A stretch of DNA of 64,000 nt, taken from Proteles cristata cristata (lineage: Eukaryota; Chordata; Mammalia; Carnivora; Hyaenidae). The notes below the pieces were generated by a model. It had not been told where the DNA came from and did not search any database. It saw only the letters and a list, made by a program, of their open reading frames with translations. Below, in pieces: positions 1 through 11,706 of this stretch. The stretch covers positions 406,178-470,177 of the forward strand of contig JAESUZ010001528.1 of NCBI GenBank assembly GCA_017311185.1, in the 5' to 3' direction. Within the stretch, counting starts at the first letter, position 1. The number at the start of each line of letters is the position of its first letter. The translations under genes were made by a program, and so were the position numbers.

Positions 1-1454
1 TGATTAGTGAAGAGCAGAGTAATAGATGATTTCAGCTCCCAACCCCCCTGGAGGTTATCAGGGTGTTCTTTAAGACTGAATATCCAGCTGTCTGTATAGC
101 TAGTCAACTCAATAATGAATCTTTTTTTTTACTCTCTTTCTTTCTCTGCTTTGTTCCCTCTTTTCTAACTCTTATTCCCTGAGTCACACTTCTTCATCTT
201 AGGCCCTGTATTCTGGGGAAGCCTGGCTTTGAAAATACAGTTATTACTTGTAGAACACTGTATTATATTTATTTAAATGTCTGTTGCTTCCTCTAGACCA
301 GTGACTTTTTAAACATCTCAAAACAGTAATATCTTATGTCAACCCCCAAAACATACAACTGGTAAAAATAGAACAATTCTGATTGAAATTGGAATGGAAC
401 AAAGGCTTTGAAAATAAACAAAAAATAATTTACTAATTAAGCTATGAATTTCATGAGTTAGAAAATATGTCCTATTAATCTTTGACTCCTAATAACCTGG
501 CATAGTGGCTGGCCCCCTGCAGGAGTCCATATTGTTTGTTAAGTTGAACTAAATTGAACTGAGGAGAACTGTAGCCTAGAAAATATAATTTCATTTAGGC
601 TATAGTGATTATGGATAGAAGAAGAAACAAAACAGAAATATAGGTCTAATACTTTTTCTGGAAACATGTGGGTTTTATTAGAAAAGACAATAAAACTTCT
701 GCAAGATTGTTTTCCTATTCTTGACTTGGTATGTTAATTTTCAAACTGTTGTCCTTTCTTTTTTTTAAAATATACCAGCAGTAGTAAATTTGAATTGATT
801 TTTTAAAAATCCCCCATATTCTTTAAATTGTTTATTAACAAAGGCAAAAGAATTGGGAAGGTTATCATTTATAATTATTTCTCAGTCAAAATATGGAGCA
901 GGTGAGATAGAGATCTAAAGATAATTTCTAGAAAGTAAATATGCCATTGCAAAATCAAAGAGCTGTAAATGGAAGCTCTTTTTACATCCCGTTATTATGA
1001 TCAGTACTGAGTGGTGTCATCATTTCTTAAATGTGACAGAAATTCCAGAGGGAAAGTTATTATGGTTTTCTGGTATTCTGAGATGGGGAGAAAAGCCCAA
1101 ATGAAAAAAATGCTGGCCAGGAAATTTATGCTTTTGAAAAAAGTATATTTTTAAAGTATATTTTGGTATATACTTTGTATAAAGGATTTTGTTTATTAAT
1201 CCATCAGTCCACCCACTCATTCACTCACCCATCATAATGGTGTTGAGGTTGGCATATCAAAAACCTACATAAGAGTTTGTTCTTTACCATCAGTCAATGG
1301 ACTTCTTGTCAATCATCTTCCTTTATAGAAGAACTTTAAACTTTTATGGATAACTAGTGACTGGTTTCCATCTTCTTTATTGTAAAAAATGGGCTTATTT
1401 ATCAGATTTTTGAATAAAATATACCCTTAACATCTATCCATCCAATCATCAACA
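1..1454. other. No gene recognised; AT-rich non-repeat DNA
   Basis: This AT-rich stretch shows no convincing reading frame, RNA gene or young repeat. A short T-rich run followed by TTTC units lies near 121-145. The reading frames present are short, lack recognisable domains and look like chance. Confidence 0.6.
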
Positions 1455-1530
1455 TAAATGTCAATAACACCTACTCTGTGCTTAAGTGCTAAGGATTCAG
1501 TAGTGAATATAGTTTATGAATATTAGACAT
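1455..1530 (-). repeat. Possible L2 3'-end fragment
   Basis: The words caataacacctactctgtg and gctaaggattcagtagtgaa resemble the reversed L2 3' end (a cacctactatgtgcc, ctggggatacagcagtgaa pattern). It is short and diverged. Confidence 0.35.
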
Positions 1531-1978
1531 GGAAGGAACACTAAGAGACATTATGGGATGGGCTGGTGAGGCACAGTGACTGACTGATGAGACACATTCA
1601 CATATTTAGGCTTAGTGATTGCCCAAGATAACAGAGCTTGTGAATAAATTATTCCTCAGAATATATAAGGTTATTTTCAGATACCACTTTTATTCACATT
1701 AATCCTCTAAGCATTATTGAATAATAAACTATGAAGACAGCCAACTGCAAGAGTAGTTAAAGAAATGAGATAACACTAAAAAAGAAAATAGAAAAGGGAG
1801 GGTTAGGGATAGATTGGGATGAAGTGGGAAAAAATTTTGGTTTCATTTCAGTTCATCTGTAAATTTTTCAAACTTGTATTTTCCCCACTGCTGGATTGCA
1901 TATGGTTTGTATATAAAAAATATATGCAATATATTGCATATAAAATAAAAACATAAACTAATGTTTATTAAAAGCCTA

Positions 1979-2180
1979 ACATGTGCCAGGCACTTTAATA
2001 TATATATTAACTCATTTAATGTTTACCCCCACTCTGTGAAATATTGTATTCTTATATCTGGATGACTATTTCGGCCTACTGTTACCGTGTATGTGTTATA
2101 ATGACTATCATCACCTAGAGTCTGACACGCAGCTTTCAGGTTCAGAAACTGAGTTATTTTGTGGTCACCCAGAGGTTAAG
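1979..2180 (+). repeat. Possible MIR SINE remnant
   Basis: It begins with atgtgccaggcactttaata and aactcatttaatgtttac, the usual MIR core order. Further on come a cagaaactgag word and a ggtcacccagaggttaag word like the MIR 3' half. Sequence between the two halves is diverged or inserted. Confidence 0.45.
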
Positions 2181-2724
2181 AGGCTCAGGCAAATTGATTC
2201 CTTCTAACTAAATTTACAAGAGTCTGATTATAAGCCAGAAGAACATCAATTTATAGGTCTCTATGAAGAAATAAACTGCTAAGTAGACTAGAATATTCAT
2301 GTTAGCTTGTTAGCACATTTTTCTCCCATGGGAAAGAAAGCTTGGAAAAAAATATTAAGGACAGGAAGATGCTAAGGAAGTATAAAATTAGAAGAAACTG
2401 AGTTGGATGCTTTTAATAAGGAAACCGTTATGCTGTTATTTGAGCCCAGTGTGCCTTCTCCACCATGGGAATGTACTTGCCTGGCTAAAGGATCTGAATA
2501 TTATTTTCAGTCAGTCATGTCCCTCTGTCAATATGTCTCCAATAACGAGCAGCTGTGGACTCAGCTGGAACAAGACAGAGCAGATTGGGGGAGTCTGAGA
2601 CTGCTCAAAGCCAGGGTGAGCCAAGCATCTGCAGGTGCTGGAAGGAGGAACAGATAGGCAGCATATGGAATAAGTATAGTAATCAGGACAAAGATTATAA
2701 CAAGAGTAGACTCCAAAAGTGATT

Positions 2725-2872
2725 GAAGATTTATTATGTGTTAAAAATAGTGATAAGAGCTTTATATCAATTACCTAATTCTCAGAACAACCATCCAAGG
2801 TAAATACCATTAGTATTCCTGTTTTATAGAGGAGGAAACAAGTCTAGAAAAGTTAAAGTAAGATATTACAAA
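2725..2872 (+). repeat. MIR SINE
   Basis: MIR words appear in order: tttattatgtgttaaaaata, gctttatatcaattacctaa, ttctcagaacaaccatccaa, then attcctgttttatagaggag. A SINE begins directly at the 3' side, so the MIR is probably truncated by that insertion. Confidence 0.6.
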
Positions 2873-2879
2873 ATGAAAC

Positions 2880-3071
2880 TTTTTTTAAGTTTATTAGTTT
2901 TAGAGACAGAGTGCAAGTGAGAAGGGACAGAGAGAAAGAGGGAGAGAGAAAATCCCAGGCGGCCTCCACACCAACAGTAGAACTTGATGCAGGGCTTCAA
3001 CTTAGGAGCTGTGAGATTATGACCTGAGCTATAGTAGGATGCTTAACTGACTGAGCCACCCAAGGACCGCC
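2880..3071 (-). mobile_element. Carnivore SINEC, older subtype
   Basis: Read on the minus strand it has the tRNA-like head (degraded ggcgcctgggtggctcagt), a box-B-like region, an older body of the cctggga type and a CT-rich/A-rich tail. Many substitutions indicate an old copy. It abuts the MIR. Confidence 0.8.
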
Positions 3072-3393
3072 AGAAAGTGAAATCTTCTTAACGTAGAATA
3101 ATCCAGACTGGGTTGAGGCATCTCACGGTTAACATGTCCAATTTTGAATTCTTTATTTCTTAAAACATGTTCATCCTCTAGGTCTGAAGCTTCTGAATAC
3201 TCCTAGACCTGTCTCTCCTCGGTTACAGACATTCACAATTCCAATAAATTTTACTTCCAAAATATGCAGTAGATCTTTCCCCTTTTCTCTGCCTTTACTG
3301 TCATTGCTCTAGTGCGGTATGTACTACCTTTGCAATAGCTAGCTTCCTCCCCTAGAAAACATTTTCTTGTCCAAAGTTGAGCTTTTCCTTATC

Positions 3394-4048
3394 TGAGGTC
3401 AAATTCATGTAACATAAAATTCACCATCTTAACAATTTTTTAAAATTTATTTCTAGGAGAGAGAGAGACAGACAGCGTGAGCAGGGGAGGGTCAGAGAGA
3501 GAGGGAGATACACACTCTGAAACAGGTTACAGGCTCTGAGCTGGCAGTCAGCACTGAGCCCGACGCGGGGCTCGAACCCATGAACCGCGAGATCATGACC
3601 AAAGCGAAAGTCGGACGCTGAACCGACTAAGCCACCCAGGCGCCCCAATTTTAAAAGTGTATAGTTAAGTGGCTTTTTGTACATTCACAATGTATTGAAA
3701 CCATCAGTGATATCAGTTCATTTTCAGAAAGGATCCTTATCCATGGAGCAGTCACGTCCCATTATCCTTCCCTCAGCCTCTGGAAACCACTGGTCTACTT
3801 TCTGCCTCTATGAATTTGGCCATTCCAGACATTTCATATAATGGAGTTATGCATCTGTGACCTTTTGCTTCTGGCTTCTTTCTCTTGGCATAATGTTTTC
3901 AAGGTTCATCCATGTATCGGCGCTTCATTTTTTATAGCTGAGTAATATTGTATGGATATACTACAATTCTTTATCCATTCATCTGTTGATGGACATTTAG
4001 GTTGTTTCTACTTTTGACTATTATGAATAATGGTTTAATGAATGTTTC
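3394..4048 (-). mobile_element. Old mammalian L1 3' end, split by later insertions
   Basis: Minus-strand L1M-type 3' end. On the plus strand the words aaattcatgtaacataaaat, tgtacattcacaatgtattg, ctggaaaccactggtctact and catctgttgatggacattta follow the known order. A SINE (3440-3646) and a full-length younger L1 (from 4062) interrupt it. The old element resumes at 11672 with gtgtacctatttttgcttga. Confidence 0.8.
3440..3646 (-). mobile_element. Felid-type SINEC, younger subtype
   Basis: It reads from the tRNA-like head (ggcgcctgggtggcttagtc on the minus strand) to the younger body (ctgactgccagctcagag) and ends with cctagaaataaatttt. The 7-bp flanking words caatttt (3433-3439 and 3646-3652) may be a target duplication. 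It sits inside an old L1. Confidence 0.9.
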
Positions 4049-4301
4049 TGTACCTATTTTTTTGTAGCTTTTAATTATTTTTATTTTATTTATATATTTT
4101 TTTACAAATAGTTTATTGTCAAGTTGGTTTCCATATAACACCAGTGCTCATCCCCACAAGTGCCCCCTCCATGCCCATTTCTCCCCTCCCCGCCACCTAT
4201 CAGTCCTCATTTTGTTCTCAGCATTCAAGAGTCTCTCATGGTTTGCCTCTCTCCCTTTCCCCCACCATTTCCCCTCTTCTTCTCCCCCACAGTCCTCCGT
4301 T

Positions 4302-7300
4302 AAGTTCCTCCTAATCCTCCGATACATGCAAACATGTAATATTTGTCCTTCTCTGCCTGATTTATTTCACTAAGCATAACACCCTAAAGGTCCATCTAGT
4401 TGCTACACATGGCTGGATTTCATTCTTTTTCATTGCCATGTAGTATTCCATCGTATAGATAAACCACATCTTCTTCATCCATTCGTCCTTTGATGGACAG
4501 TTAGGTTCTTTCCATGTTCTGGCTATTGTTGATAGTGCTGCTATGAACATTGGGGTACATGTGCTCCAATGCATCAGCATTTCTGTATCCCTTGGGTAAA
4601 TTCCTAGCAGTGCTGTTGCTGGGTCATAGGGGAGTTCTATTGTTAATTTCCTGAGGAACCTCCACACTGTTTTCCAGAGGGGCTGCAGCAGTTTACATTC
4701 CCACCAACAGTGCAGGAGGGTGCCTGTTTCTCCACATCCTCGCCAGAATCTAGATTTCTCTGATTTGCTCATTTTAGCCACTCTGACTGGTGTGAGGTGG
4801 TATCTCAGTGTGGTTTTGATTTGTATTTCCCTGATGAGGAGGGATGCTGAGCATCATTTCATGTGTCTGTTGTCCATCTGGATGTCCTCTTTGGAGAAGT
4901 GTCTGTTCATGTCTTCTGCCCATTTCTTCACTGGGTTGTTTGTATTTTGGGTGTGGAGTTTGGTGAGTTCCCTATAGATTTTGGATACTAACCCTTTGTC
5001 TGATATGTCAATTGCAACTATCGTTTTCCATTCCTTTGGTTGCCTATTAATTTTGTGGATTGTTTCCTTTGCTGTGCAGAAACTTTTAATCTTGATGAGG
5101 TCCCAAACGTTTATTTTTGCTCTTGTTTCCCTTGCTTTTGGGGATGTGTCAAGTAAGAAGTTGCTGTGGTGGAGGCCAAGGAGGTTGTTTTCTGCTTTCT
5201 CCTCTAGGGTTTTGATGGTTTCCTGTCTCACATTCAGGTCCTGTATCCATTTTGAGTTTATTTTTGTGTATGGTGTGAGAAATTGATCTAGTTTCAATCT
5301 TCTGCATGTTGCTGTCCAGTTCTCCTGGCACCATCTGTTAAAGAGGCTGTCTTTTTTTCATTGGATGTTCTTTCCTGCTTTGTCAAAGATTAGTTGGCTG
5401 TATACCTTTGGGTCCAGCTCTGAGTTCTCAATTCTGTTCCATTGCTCTATGTGTCTGTTTTTGTGCCAATACCATACTGTCTTGATGATGACAGCTTTGT
5501 AGTAGAGGCTAAAGTCTGGGATGGTGATACCTCCCGTTTTGGTTTTCTTCTTCAATATTACTTAGGCTATTCGGGGTCTTTTGTGGTTCCATACAAATTT
5601 TAGGTTAATTTGTTCTAGTTTTGAGAAATATGCTGGTGTATTTTGATTGGGATTGCATTGAATGTGTAGATTGCTTTGGTAGTAATGACATTTTAACTAT
5701 ATTTATCCTTCCTGTCCATGAGCATGGAATGTTTTTTCATTTCTTTGTGTCTTCTTCAATTTCCTTCATAAGTTTTCTATGGTTATACAGATCTCCTATA
5801 TCTTTGGTGAGGTTTATTCCTAGGTATTTTATGTTTTTTTTGTGCAGTTGTGAATGGGATCAGCTTCTTGATTTCTCTTTCTGTTGCTTCATTATTGGTG
5901 TATAAGAATGCACTGATTACTGTACGTTGATTTTGTACCCTGCACCTTTGCTGAATTCTTGGATCAGTTCTAGTAGGCTTCTGGTGGAGTCTGTCGGGTT
6001 TTGTATGTAGAGTATCATGTCATCTGCGAAGAGTGGAAGTTTGACTTCCTCTTTGCCCATTCTGATGCCTTTGATTTCCTTTTGTTGTCTGATGGCTGAT
6101 GCTAGGACTTCCTGCACTATGTTAAACAACAGTGGTGAGAGTGGGCATCCCTGTCGTGTTCCTTTTCTCAGGGTGAATGCTCTCAGTTTTTCCCCATGGA
6201 GGATGATATTAGCTGAAGGCTTCTCATAGATGGCTTTTATGATGTCTAAGTAGGTTCCATCTATCCCAACTTTGTCTAGAGTCTTTATTAAGAAGGGATG
6301 CTGTATTTTGTCAAATGCTTTTTCTATATCTATCGACAGGATCATATGGTTTTTATCTTTTCTTTTGTTGATGTGATGTATCACATTGATTGATTTGCAA
6401 ATGTTGAACCAGCCCTGGAACCCAGGAATGAATCCCACTTGATCTTGGTGGATAATTCTTTTTATGTGCTGTTGCATTCGATTTGCAAGGATCTTGTTGA
6501 GGATTTTTGCATCCATATTCATCAAGGATATTGGCCTGTTGTTCTCTTTTTTTTGCTGCGTCTCTGTCTGGCTTGGGAATCGGAGTGATGCTGGCTTCAT
6601 AAAATGAGTCCGGGAGTTTTCCTTCGATTTCTATTTTTTTAATAGCTTGAGGAGAGTGGTATTAATTGTTTAAATTCCCCAGGGAAGCCATCCGGTCCAG
6701 GGCTCTTATTTGTTGGGAGATTTTTGATAACTGATTCGATTTCTTCACTCATTATAGGTCTGTTTAGATTTTCTATCTCTTCCCGTGTGAATTTTGGTAG
6801 TGAGTGTGTGTTTGGAATTTGTCCATTTCTTCTAAGTTGTCCAATTTGTTGGCAAATAATTTTTCATAGTGTTCCCTGATAATTGCCTGTATTTCTGAGG
6901 GATTGGTTGTAATCAGTCCATTTTCATTCGTGAGTTTGTCTATTTGGTTGCTCTCTCTCTTCTTTTTGATAAGTCTGGCTAGAGGTTTGTCAATTTTTTT
7001 TTTTTTCAGAAAACCAACTCTTGGTTTCATTTATCTGTTCAATTGTTTCTTTGGTCTCTATATTGTTTATTTCTGCTCTGATTTTTACTATTTCTCTTCT
7101 TCTGCTGGGTTTGGGGCGTTGTTGTTGCTCTGCCTCTAGTTCCTTTAGGTGAGCTGTTAGATTTTGCACTTGCGCTTTTTCTAATTTTTTGAAATTGGCC
7201 TGGAGTGCAATGTATTTTCCTCTTAGGACTGCCCTTGCAGCATCCCATAGATTTTGGATTGTTGTGTTTTCATTTTCATTTGTGTCCATATATTTTTAAA

Positions 7301-8120
7301 TTTCCTCTCTAATTGCCTGATTGGCCCATTCCTTCGTTACTAGGGTGTTCTTTAACCTCCATGTTTTTGGAGGTTTTCCAGACTTCTTCCTGTGATTGAT
7401 TTCAAGATTCATAGCACTATGATCTGAGAGTGTGCATGGTATGATCTCAATTCTGTTATATTTATTGAGGGCTGCTTTATGTCCTAGTATGTGATCAATC
7501 TTGGAGACTGTGCCATGTGCACTTGAGAAGAAAGTAAATTCCCTGACCTCAGGGTTTAGAGCTCTAAATATATCTGTCAGATCCATCTGGTCCAATGTGT
7601 CTTTCAACTCCATTATTTCTTTAATGATTTTCTGTCTGGTTAACCTATCCATTGCTGTAAGTGGATTATTAAAGTTCCCTGCACATTCTTATCTATAAGC
7701 TTGTTTCTGTTTGTGATTAATTGTTTTAGATATTTAGGTGATCCCATATTCGGTGCATATACATTTATGATTGTTAGTTCTTCCTGATGGATAGACCCTG
7801 TAATTATTATGTAATGCCCTTCTTCATCTCTTGTTATTGTCTTTAATTTAAAGTCCAGTTTGTCTGATATAAGTATAGCTAATCCAGCATTCTTTTGATT
7901 TCCTGTAGCATGATATATATTTCTCCATTCCCTTACTTTTAATCTGAAGGTATCTTCCCGTCTAAAATGAGTTTGTTGTTGACAGCATATAGATGGATTT
8001 TGTTTTTTTTTATCCATCTGCTACCCTATGTCTTTTGATTGGAGCATTCAGCCCATTTACATTTAGTGTTATTATTGAAATATGTGGGTTTAGAGTCTTT
8101 GTGTCCTTTGTAGGATTCAT
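4302..8120 (-). pseudogene. L1 ORF2 (endonuclease / reverse transcriptase), decayed
   Basis: ORF2p normally nicks target DNA and reverse-transcribes RNA at the nick. The inferred start is the ATG at 8118-8120, about 46 bases after ORF1. The N-terminal endonuclease keeps LNVNGLN and, further on, SDHSA. The motif that should read QETH is QQTH here (near 7970), replacing a catalytic glutamate. The reverse transcriptase is recognisable at 6600-5917, including [10 protein letters not shown]. The C-terminal cysteine/histidine part is at 4781-4362 ([14 protein letters not shown]). The frame is broken into at least eight pieces by stops and indels, for example at about 8015, 7650, 7290, 7000, 6600, 5917, 5555 and 4854, so no full protein can be made. 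Confidence 0.93.
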
Positions 8121-8166
8121 GTTTGTGGTGGTGTCTCTGGTATCTTTGTTCCTTGCAACATTTCCT

Positions 8167-9044
8167 TCAGAGTGTCCCCATCAGGATTTCTTGTTGGAAT
8201 GGCTTAGTGGTAACAAATTCTTTTAATTTCTGTTTACTTAGAAAGGTTTTTATCTCTCCTTCTATTTTGAATGACAGGCTTGCTGGATAGAGGATTCTCG
8301 GCTGCATATTTTTCTGTTCATCACTTTGAAGATCTCCTGCCATTTCTTTCTGGCCTGCCAAGTTTCAGTAGATAGGTCTGTCACCACTCTGATAGGTTTC
8401 CCTTTGTATGTTAGGGCCCTTTTCTCCGTAGCTGCTTTCAGAATTCTCTCTGTCTTTGTATTTTGCCATTTTTATATGATATGCTGTGCCTAAGATCTAT
8501 TCAAATTACATTTGAGGGGAGTCCTCTGAGCCTCTTGTATTTCCACATTTACTCCCTTCCCCAGGTTGTGGAAGTTCTCTGCTATGATTTGTTCCAGGAC
8601 TCCTTCAGCTCCTTTCCCTCTCTCTTCCTTTTCTGGGATTCCTATTATACAGATATTGTTGTGTTCGACTGTATCGCTGAGCTCTTGAACTCTTCTTTCA
8701 TGTTCCTGGATTGGTTTGTCTCTTTTTTTGTCAGCTTCCTGTTTTTCTATAATGGTGTCTTCTAAATCACTTATTCTCCTTTTTGCCTCTTCAGTCCTTG
8801 CATTGGATGCCTCTAATTTATTATGTATCTCATTTATTACATTTTTAAATTCATCATGCCTATTCTTAGTCTCCATATTGTCTGTAGCCATAGTTTCTTT
8901 GATGTCCCCTATGCTTTTTTCAAGCCCAGCTATTAATTTTATGATTACTATTCTAAAATCTTGTTCAGTTATGCTGCTTATATCTGTTTTGAGCAGTTCT
9001 TTAGCTTGGAATTTCTTTGGAGGAGAGGTCTTTCGTTTCCTCAT
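8167..9044 (-). pseudogene. L1 ORF1 (RNA-binding chaperone), with internal stops
   Basis: ORF1p trimerises on L1 RNA. The frame starts at the ATG at 9044 (MRKRKTSPPKKFQAKEL). It continues with a heptad-rich, charged coiled-coil segment (about residues 45-130) and an RRM-like part starting NNICIIGIPEKEERGKGAE. Two in-frame stops lie near 8490 and 8475, after which the C-terminal domain continues in the same frame (ILKAATEKRALTYKGKPIRV), followed by a shift near 8360. The last piece ends at 8167. The length of about 290 codons suits an L1 ORF1. The stops show it is dead. Confidence 0.9.
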
Positions 9045-9616
9045 TTTAATTAGCTTTCTGGCTCTTGTTAGTTTTAAAGACTTGTTATGCTCTCTGCACC
9101 TGTGAGCGCTGCTGTACCCAAGAAGACTCTTTGACTGTCCAGGGCCTATCCTTTCAGAAAGTGTTCTTTTGAATGGTATCTCTTGGTCTCTCTTGTTGAG
9201 ACCTTGGTTATTTTATTTTCCTACTCGTAGTGATATTTGGGACTCTCCAGCCATGTGTACTTTGGCTTGTTTCTTGAGGTAGCCCTGGAGAAGAAAACAG
9301 ACAGACAAACACACAGGGAGCAGAGGCACACAAACGCACAGACAAATCCAACTAACATGCAAACTGAGAGGGAAAACGAAAAAGTTAAGAGAAAAGATGG
9401 AGGAGGAAAGGTGAATAATAGAAAATAAAAAAATACATAAAAAGGTCAAAAAGAAGAAAAGAAAAGGAAAAAAGAAGAAAACCGATGGACAAAGAATGGT
9501 TTAAAGCATATAACTGGATTTCCCAGCTACAATTAAATAGCCGGGTGTATGCAGTGCTGGTTGAAGAGCATAGAGAAAGAGAGAGACAGGGCAGGGATGA
9601 GGCAAAATTGGAAATA

Positions 9617-9848
9617 GAATGAACAGGCAGAAGGGATAAGAAGCTTTTTTCAAAGAGCGAAAAGGGTGGAATATGGTTGAAGAGGTGAGAGAAAGACGCT
9701 GGTGTTATCCAGAGAAACTATATAGTCTGATTACTCCAGAGAGAAAGAGATGAAAAGGTCGGTAGGTGTAGAATTTACATCTAGAGAATGGATTAAATGT
9801 GACTGTTTAAGCAAGCCAGTGACCAGAATTAATCAGGGCAGTGCTCTG

Positions 9849-9884
<36 letters not shown>

Positions 9885-10745
9885 AGGAGGGCAGCTCTCA
9901 AGCAGGGATGGGCGTGATTTGATCCAAAGCATCATTCGGCAGTTCTGCCATGGCGGTTGTGGGGAGAAGAGTGGCGGCGCTCCTGTCCCTTCTTGAACCA
10001 AGTGCTGCTCCTCACTTTTTGGGTGTGTAAACTCCCTGTGCCCGGGGCGCAGCCAAGGTCGGTCACACTTTATATCCCAGGCTAGGCCACGTTTCCAAAT
10101 CCCAGTCCTCGTGCCCCACTGAAATGCCGTAGGCACAACCTCGCAGGCGATCCCCTTAGGGCAATTCCAAGCCTCTTGCTTTCCGCCTGGGGACTGAGCC
10201 AGAAGCTCCTGCTTATATAGAATACACAGGCAGAAGGGACAAGAAGCTTTTTTCAAAGAGCTAAAGGATAGAATATGGTTGGATAGGTGAGAGAAAGACG
10301 CTGGTGTTATCCAGAGAAACAATATAGTCTAATTACTCCTGAGAGAAAGAGATGAAAAGGTCGGTAGGTGTAGAATTTACATCTACAGAATGGACTAAAT
10401 GTGACTCTTTAAGCAAGCCGGTGACCAGAGTTAATCAGGTTCGTGTTCCGGGGGGAAAAGAGTGGGGGACAGCTCTGAAGCAGGGATGTGCGTGGCGTGA
10501 TCCAGTGCGTCAGGCGGGAGTTCTGCCTTGGCGGTTGTGGGGAGGAGAGTGGTGGTGCTCCAGTCCCTTCTTGAACCAAGCTCTGCACCTCACTTTTTTG
10601 GGTGTTTAAACTCCCCGCTCTAGTTTCCAAATCCCAGTCCACGCACCCCAGTGAAATTGCCGTAGACACAACCTCGCAGGTTATCCTCTCAGGGAAATTC
10701 CAAGCCTCTTGCCTAACCCTGGGGGTGGAGCCAGAATCACTGTCC
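9617..10745 (-). repeat. Tandem duplication inside the L1 5'UTR
   Basis: Two similar head-to-tail blocks: 9617-10219 and 10220-about 10745. Both carry gaagctttttt, gagagaaagacgctggtgtt, gaaaaggtcggtaggtgtag, cttcttgaaccaag and caacctcgcagg in the same order. The first block has an extra 33-bp A run and about 55 bp around 10040-10095 that the second lacks. This resembles the monomer layout of rodent L1 promoters. Confidence 0.88.
9850..9882 (+). repeat. A33 run in L1 5'UTR
   Basis: An uninterrupted A tract (T tract on the L1 sense strand) within the first 5'UTR repeat block. The second block has a short gggggaaaag at the equivalent place, so the tract is an expansion or insertion in one block only. 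Confidence 0.9.
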
Positions 10746-11303
10746 CCTTCTCTTCCGGGTCGGGCTGGTGAGCATGGGCGGCGGTTTGCCAGCATGGGGC
10801 CCCGGGCCCACTGGAGAGAGGGAAACCAGGTCCTTCTGTGCCTTGTCACCCAAAACACGAACTCGCAGTCAAATCTCCGAGTTTTTAAGCTCTTTGCCTT
10901 CCCTCTAGAGTTCCAGCCAGCCAGGAACGCAGACACCTGGTACGCGCGCGGCTCCCCCAGGAGTCTGGCCAGCCAGGAGCACAATGGTGCGGTGGCCCGC
11001 AGCTCCTCTAAGGGTCTAGCCAGGCAGGAGCACAAGGAAGTGGTCAGCGCGCAGCCCCTCTCGGTCGAGTTGGCGCGCAGGGACCTGGTGCACAGGGATT
11101 TGGTGCGCACGGTCCTTCTGTGCCCCGAGCCGAGGTCCTCCTGTTTCCCAGTGACAGGGACCATGTCTTGAGTGGTTTCAGACTCTCTCCCTTTCCCCTC
11201 TCACTCCCTGCAGAGGGGGATCGCCCCTGTCCCTGGAGTTTCCGATCCCGGCCCGATTTCATCTTCCCCAGTTGGCACTCACATTACAAGTCTTTCTCAG
11301 TGG

Positions 11304-11518
11304 GGGCGCCTGGGTGGCTTAGTTGGTTAAGCGCCCGACTTTCGCTTAGGTCATGATCTCGCCGTTCGTGGGTTCAAGCCCCGTGTCGGGCTCTGTGCTG
11401 ACTGCCAGCTCAGAGCCTGGAGCCTGTTTCAGTCTGTGACTCCCTCTCTCTCTGATCCTCCTCTGCTCACGCTGTCTCTCTCTCTCTCTAGAAATAAAAA
11501 AAAAAAAAAAAAAAAAAG
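11304..11518 (+). mobile_element. Felid-type SINEC, younger subtype, in L1 5'UTR
   Basis: A complete SINE from ggcgcctgggtggcttagtt through the box-B word gggttcaagcc and the younger body (gactgccagctcagag) to an A tail of about 22. A perfect 16-bp target duplication, aagtctttctcagtgg, lies at 11288-11303 and 11519-11534. It inserted after the L1. Confidence 0.97.
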
Positions 11519-11671
11519 AAGTCTTTCTCAGTGGATTCTGCGTCCCTTTTCTCCCAATCTCTTGGGTTCTGTTAGGTTTCCTGTGGCTTCAGATCTTTTC
11601 CGTGCGAGATATGGGGTCGAGTGCAATGTACAGAGCTCCCTACTTCTCTGCCATCTAGCACCCCCAGCTTG

Positions 11672-11706
11672 TGTACCTATTTTTGCTTGAATACCTGTTT
11701 TCAACT
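11672..11706 (-). mobile_element. Continuation of the old L1 split at 4048
   Basis: gtgtacctatttttgcttga followed by atacctgttttcaa continues the old L1 that stops at 4048. The first 13 bases are the target duplication of the inserted L1. The old element ends soon after, so it was itself 5'-truncated. Confidence 0.75.

Larger units (their letters stand above)
4062..11671 (-). mobile_element. Full-length carnivore LINE-1 with 13-bp target duplication
   Basis: A complete L1 on the minus strand. The 5' end is at 11671, followed by a 5'UTR of about 2.4 kb (excluding an inserted SINE), ORF1 (9044-8167), ORF2 (8120-about 4302), a short 3'UTR ending gacaataaactatttgt, and an A-rich tail with TA and GCTAC interruptions. 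The 13-bp word tgtacctattttt flanks it at 4049-4061 and 11672-11684, and the interrupted old L1 continues on both sides. Frame breaks in both ORFs make it incapable of autonomous movement. It is older than the SINE at 11304 and younger than the surrounding L1. Confidence 0.95.
9045..11671 (-). promoter_or_regulatory. L1 5'UTR / internal promoter region
   Basis: Sequence between the L1 5' junction and ORF1. In L1 elements this region holds the internal RNA polymerase II promoter. It is much richer in GC and CpG (about 10400-11270) than its surroundings. It contains a tandem duplication (9617-10745), a 33-bp A run at 9850-9882 and a later SINE (11304-11518). The promoter role is inferred from position, and no core element was identified. 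Confidence 0.75.

Noticed and set aside
2403..2657. 84-codon open frame in non-repeat DNA
   Set aside because: Short, no known domain and overlaps another chance frame; nothing else supports a gene.
5621..9105. Plus-strand open frames of 70-130 codons rich in Phe, Leu and Ser
   Set aside because: Antisense of the L1 ORFs; the lysine- and glutamate-rich sense strand explains them.
9807..10322. 171-codon open frame with poly-phenylalanine
   Set aside because: It spans the A33 run in the L1 5'UTR and its first repeat block.
10409..11171. 251-codon and 189-codon open frames on opposite strands
   Set aside because: They lie in the GC-rich L1 5'UTR, have no domain, and open frames on both strands fit base composition rather than coding.
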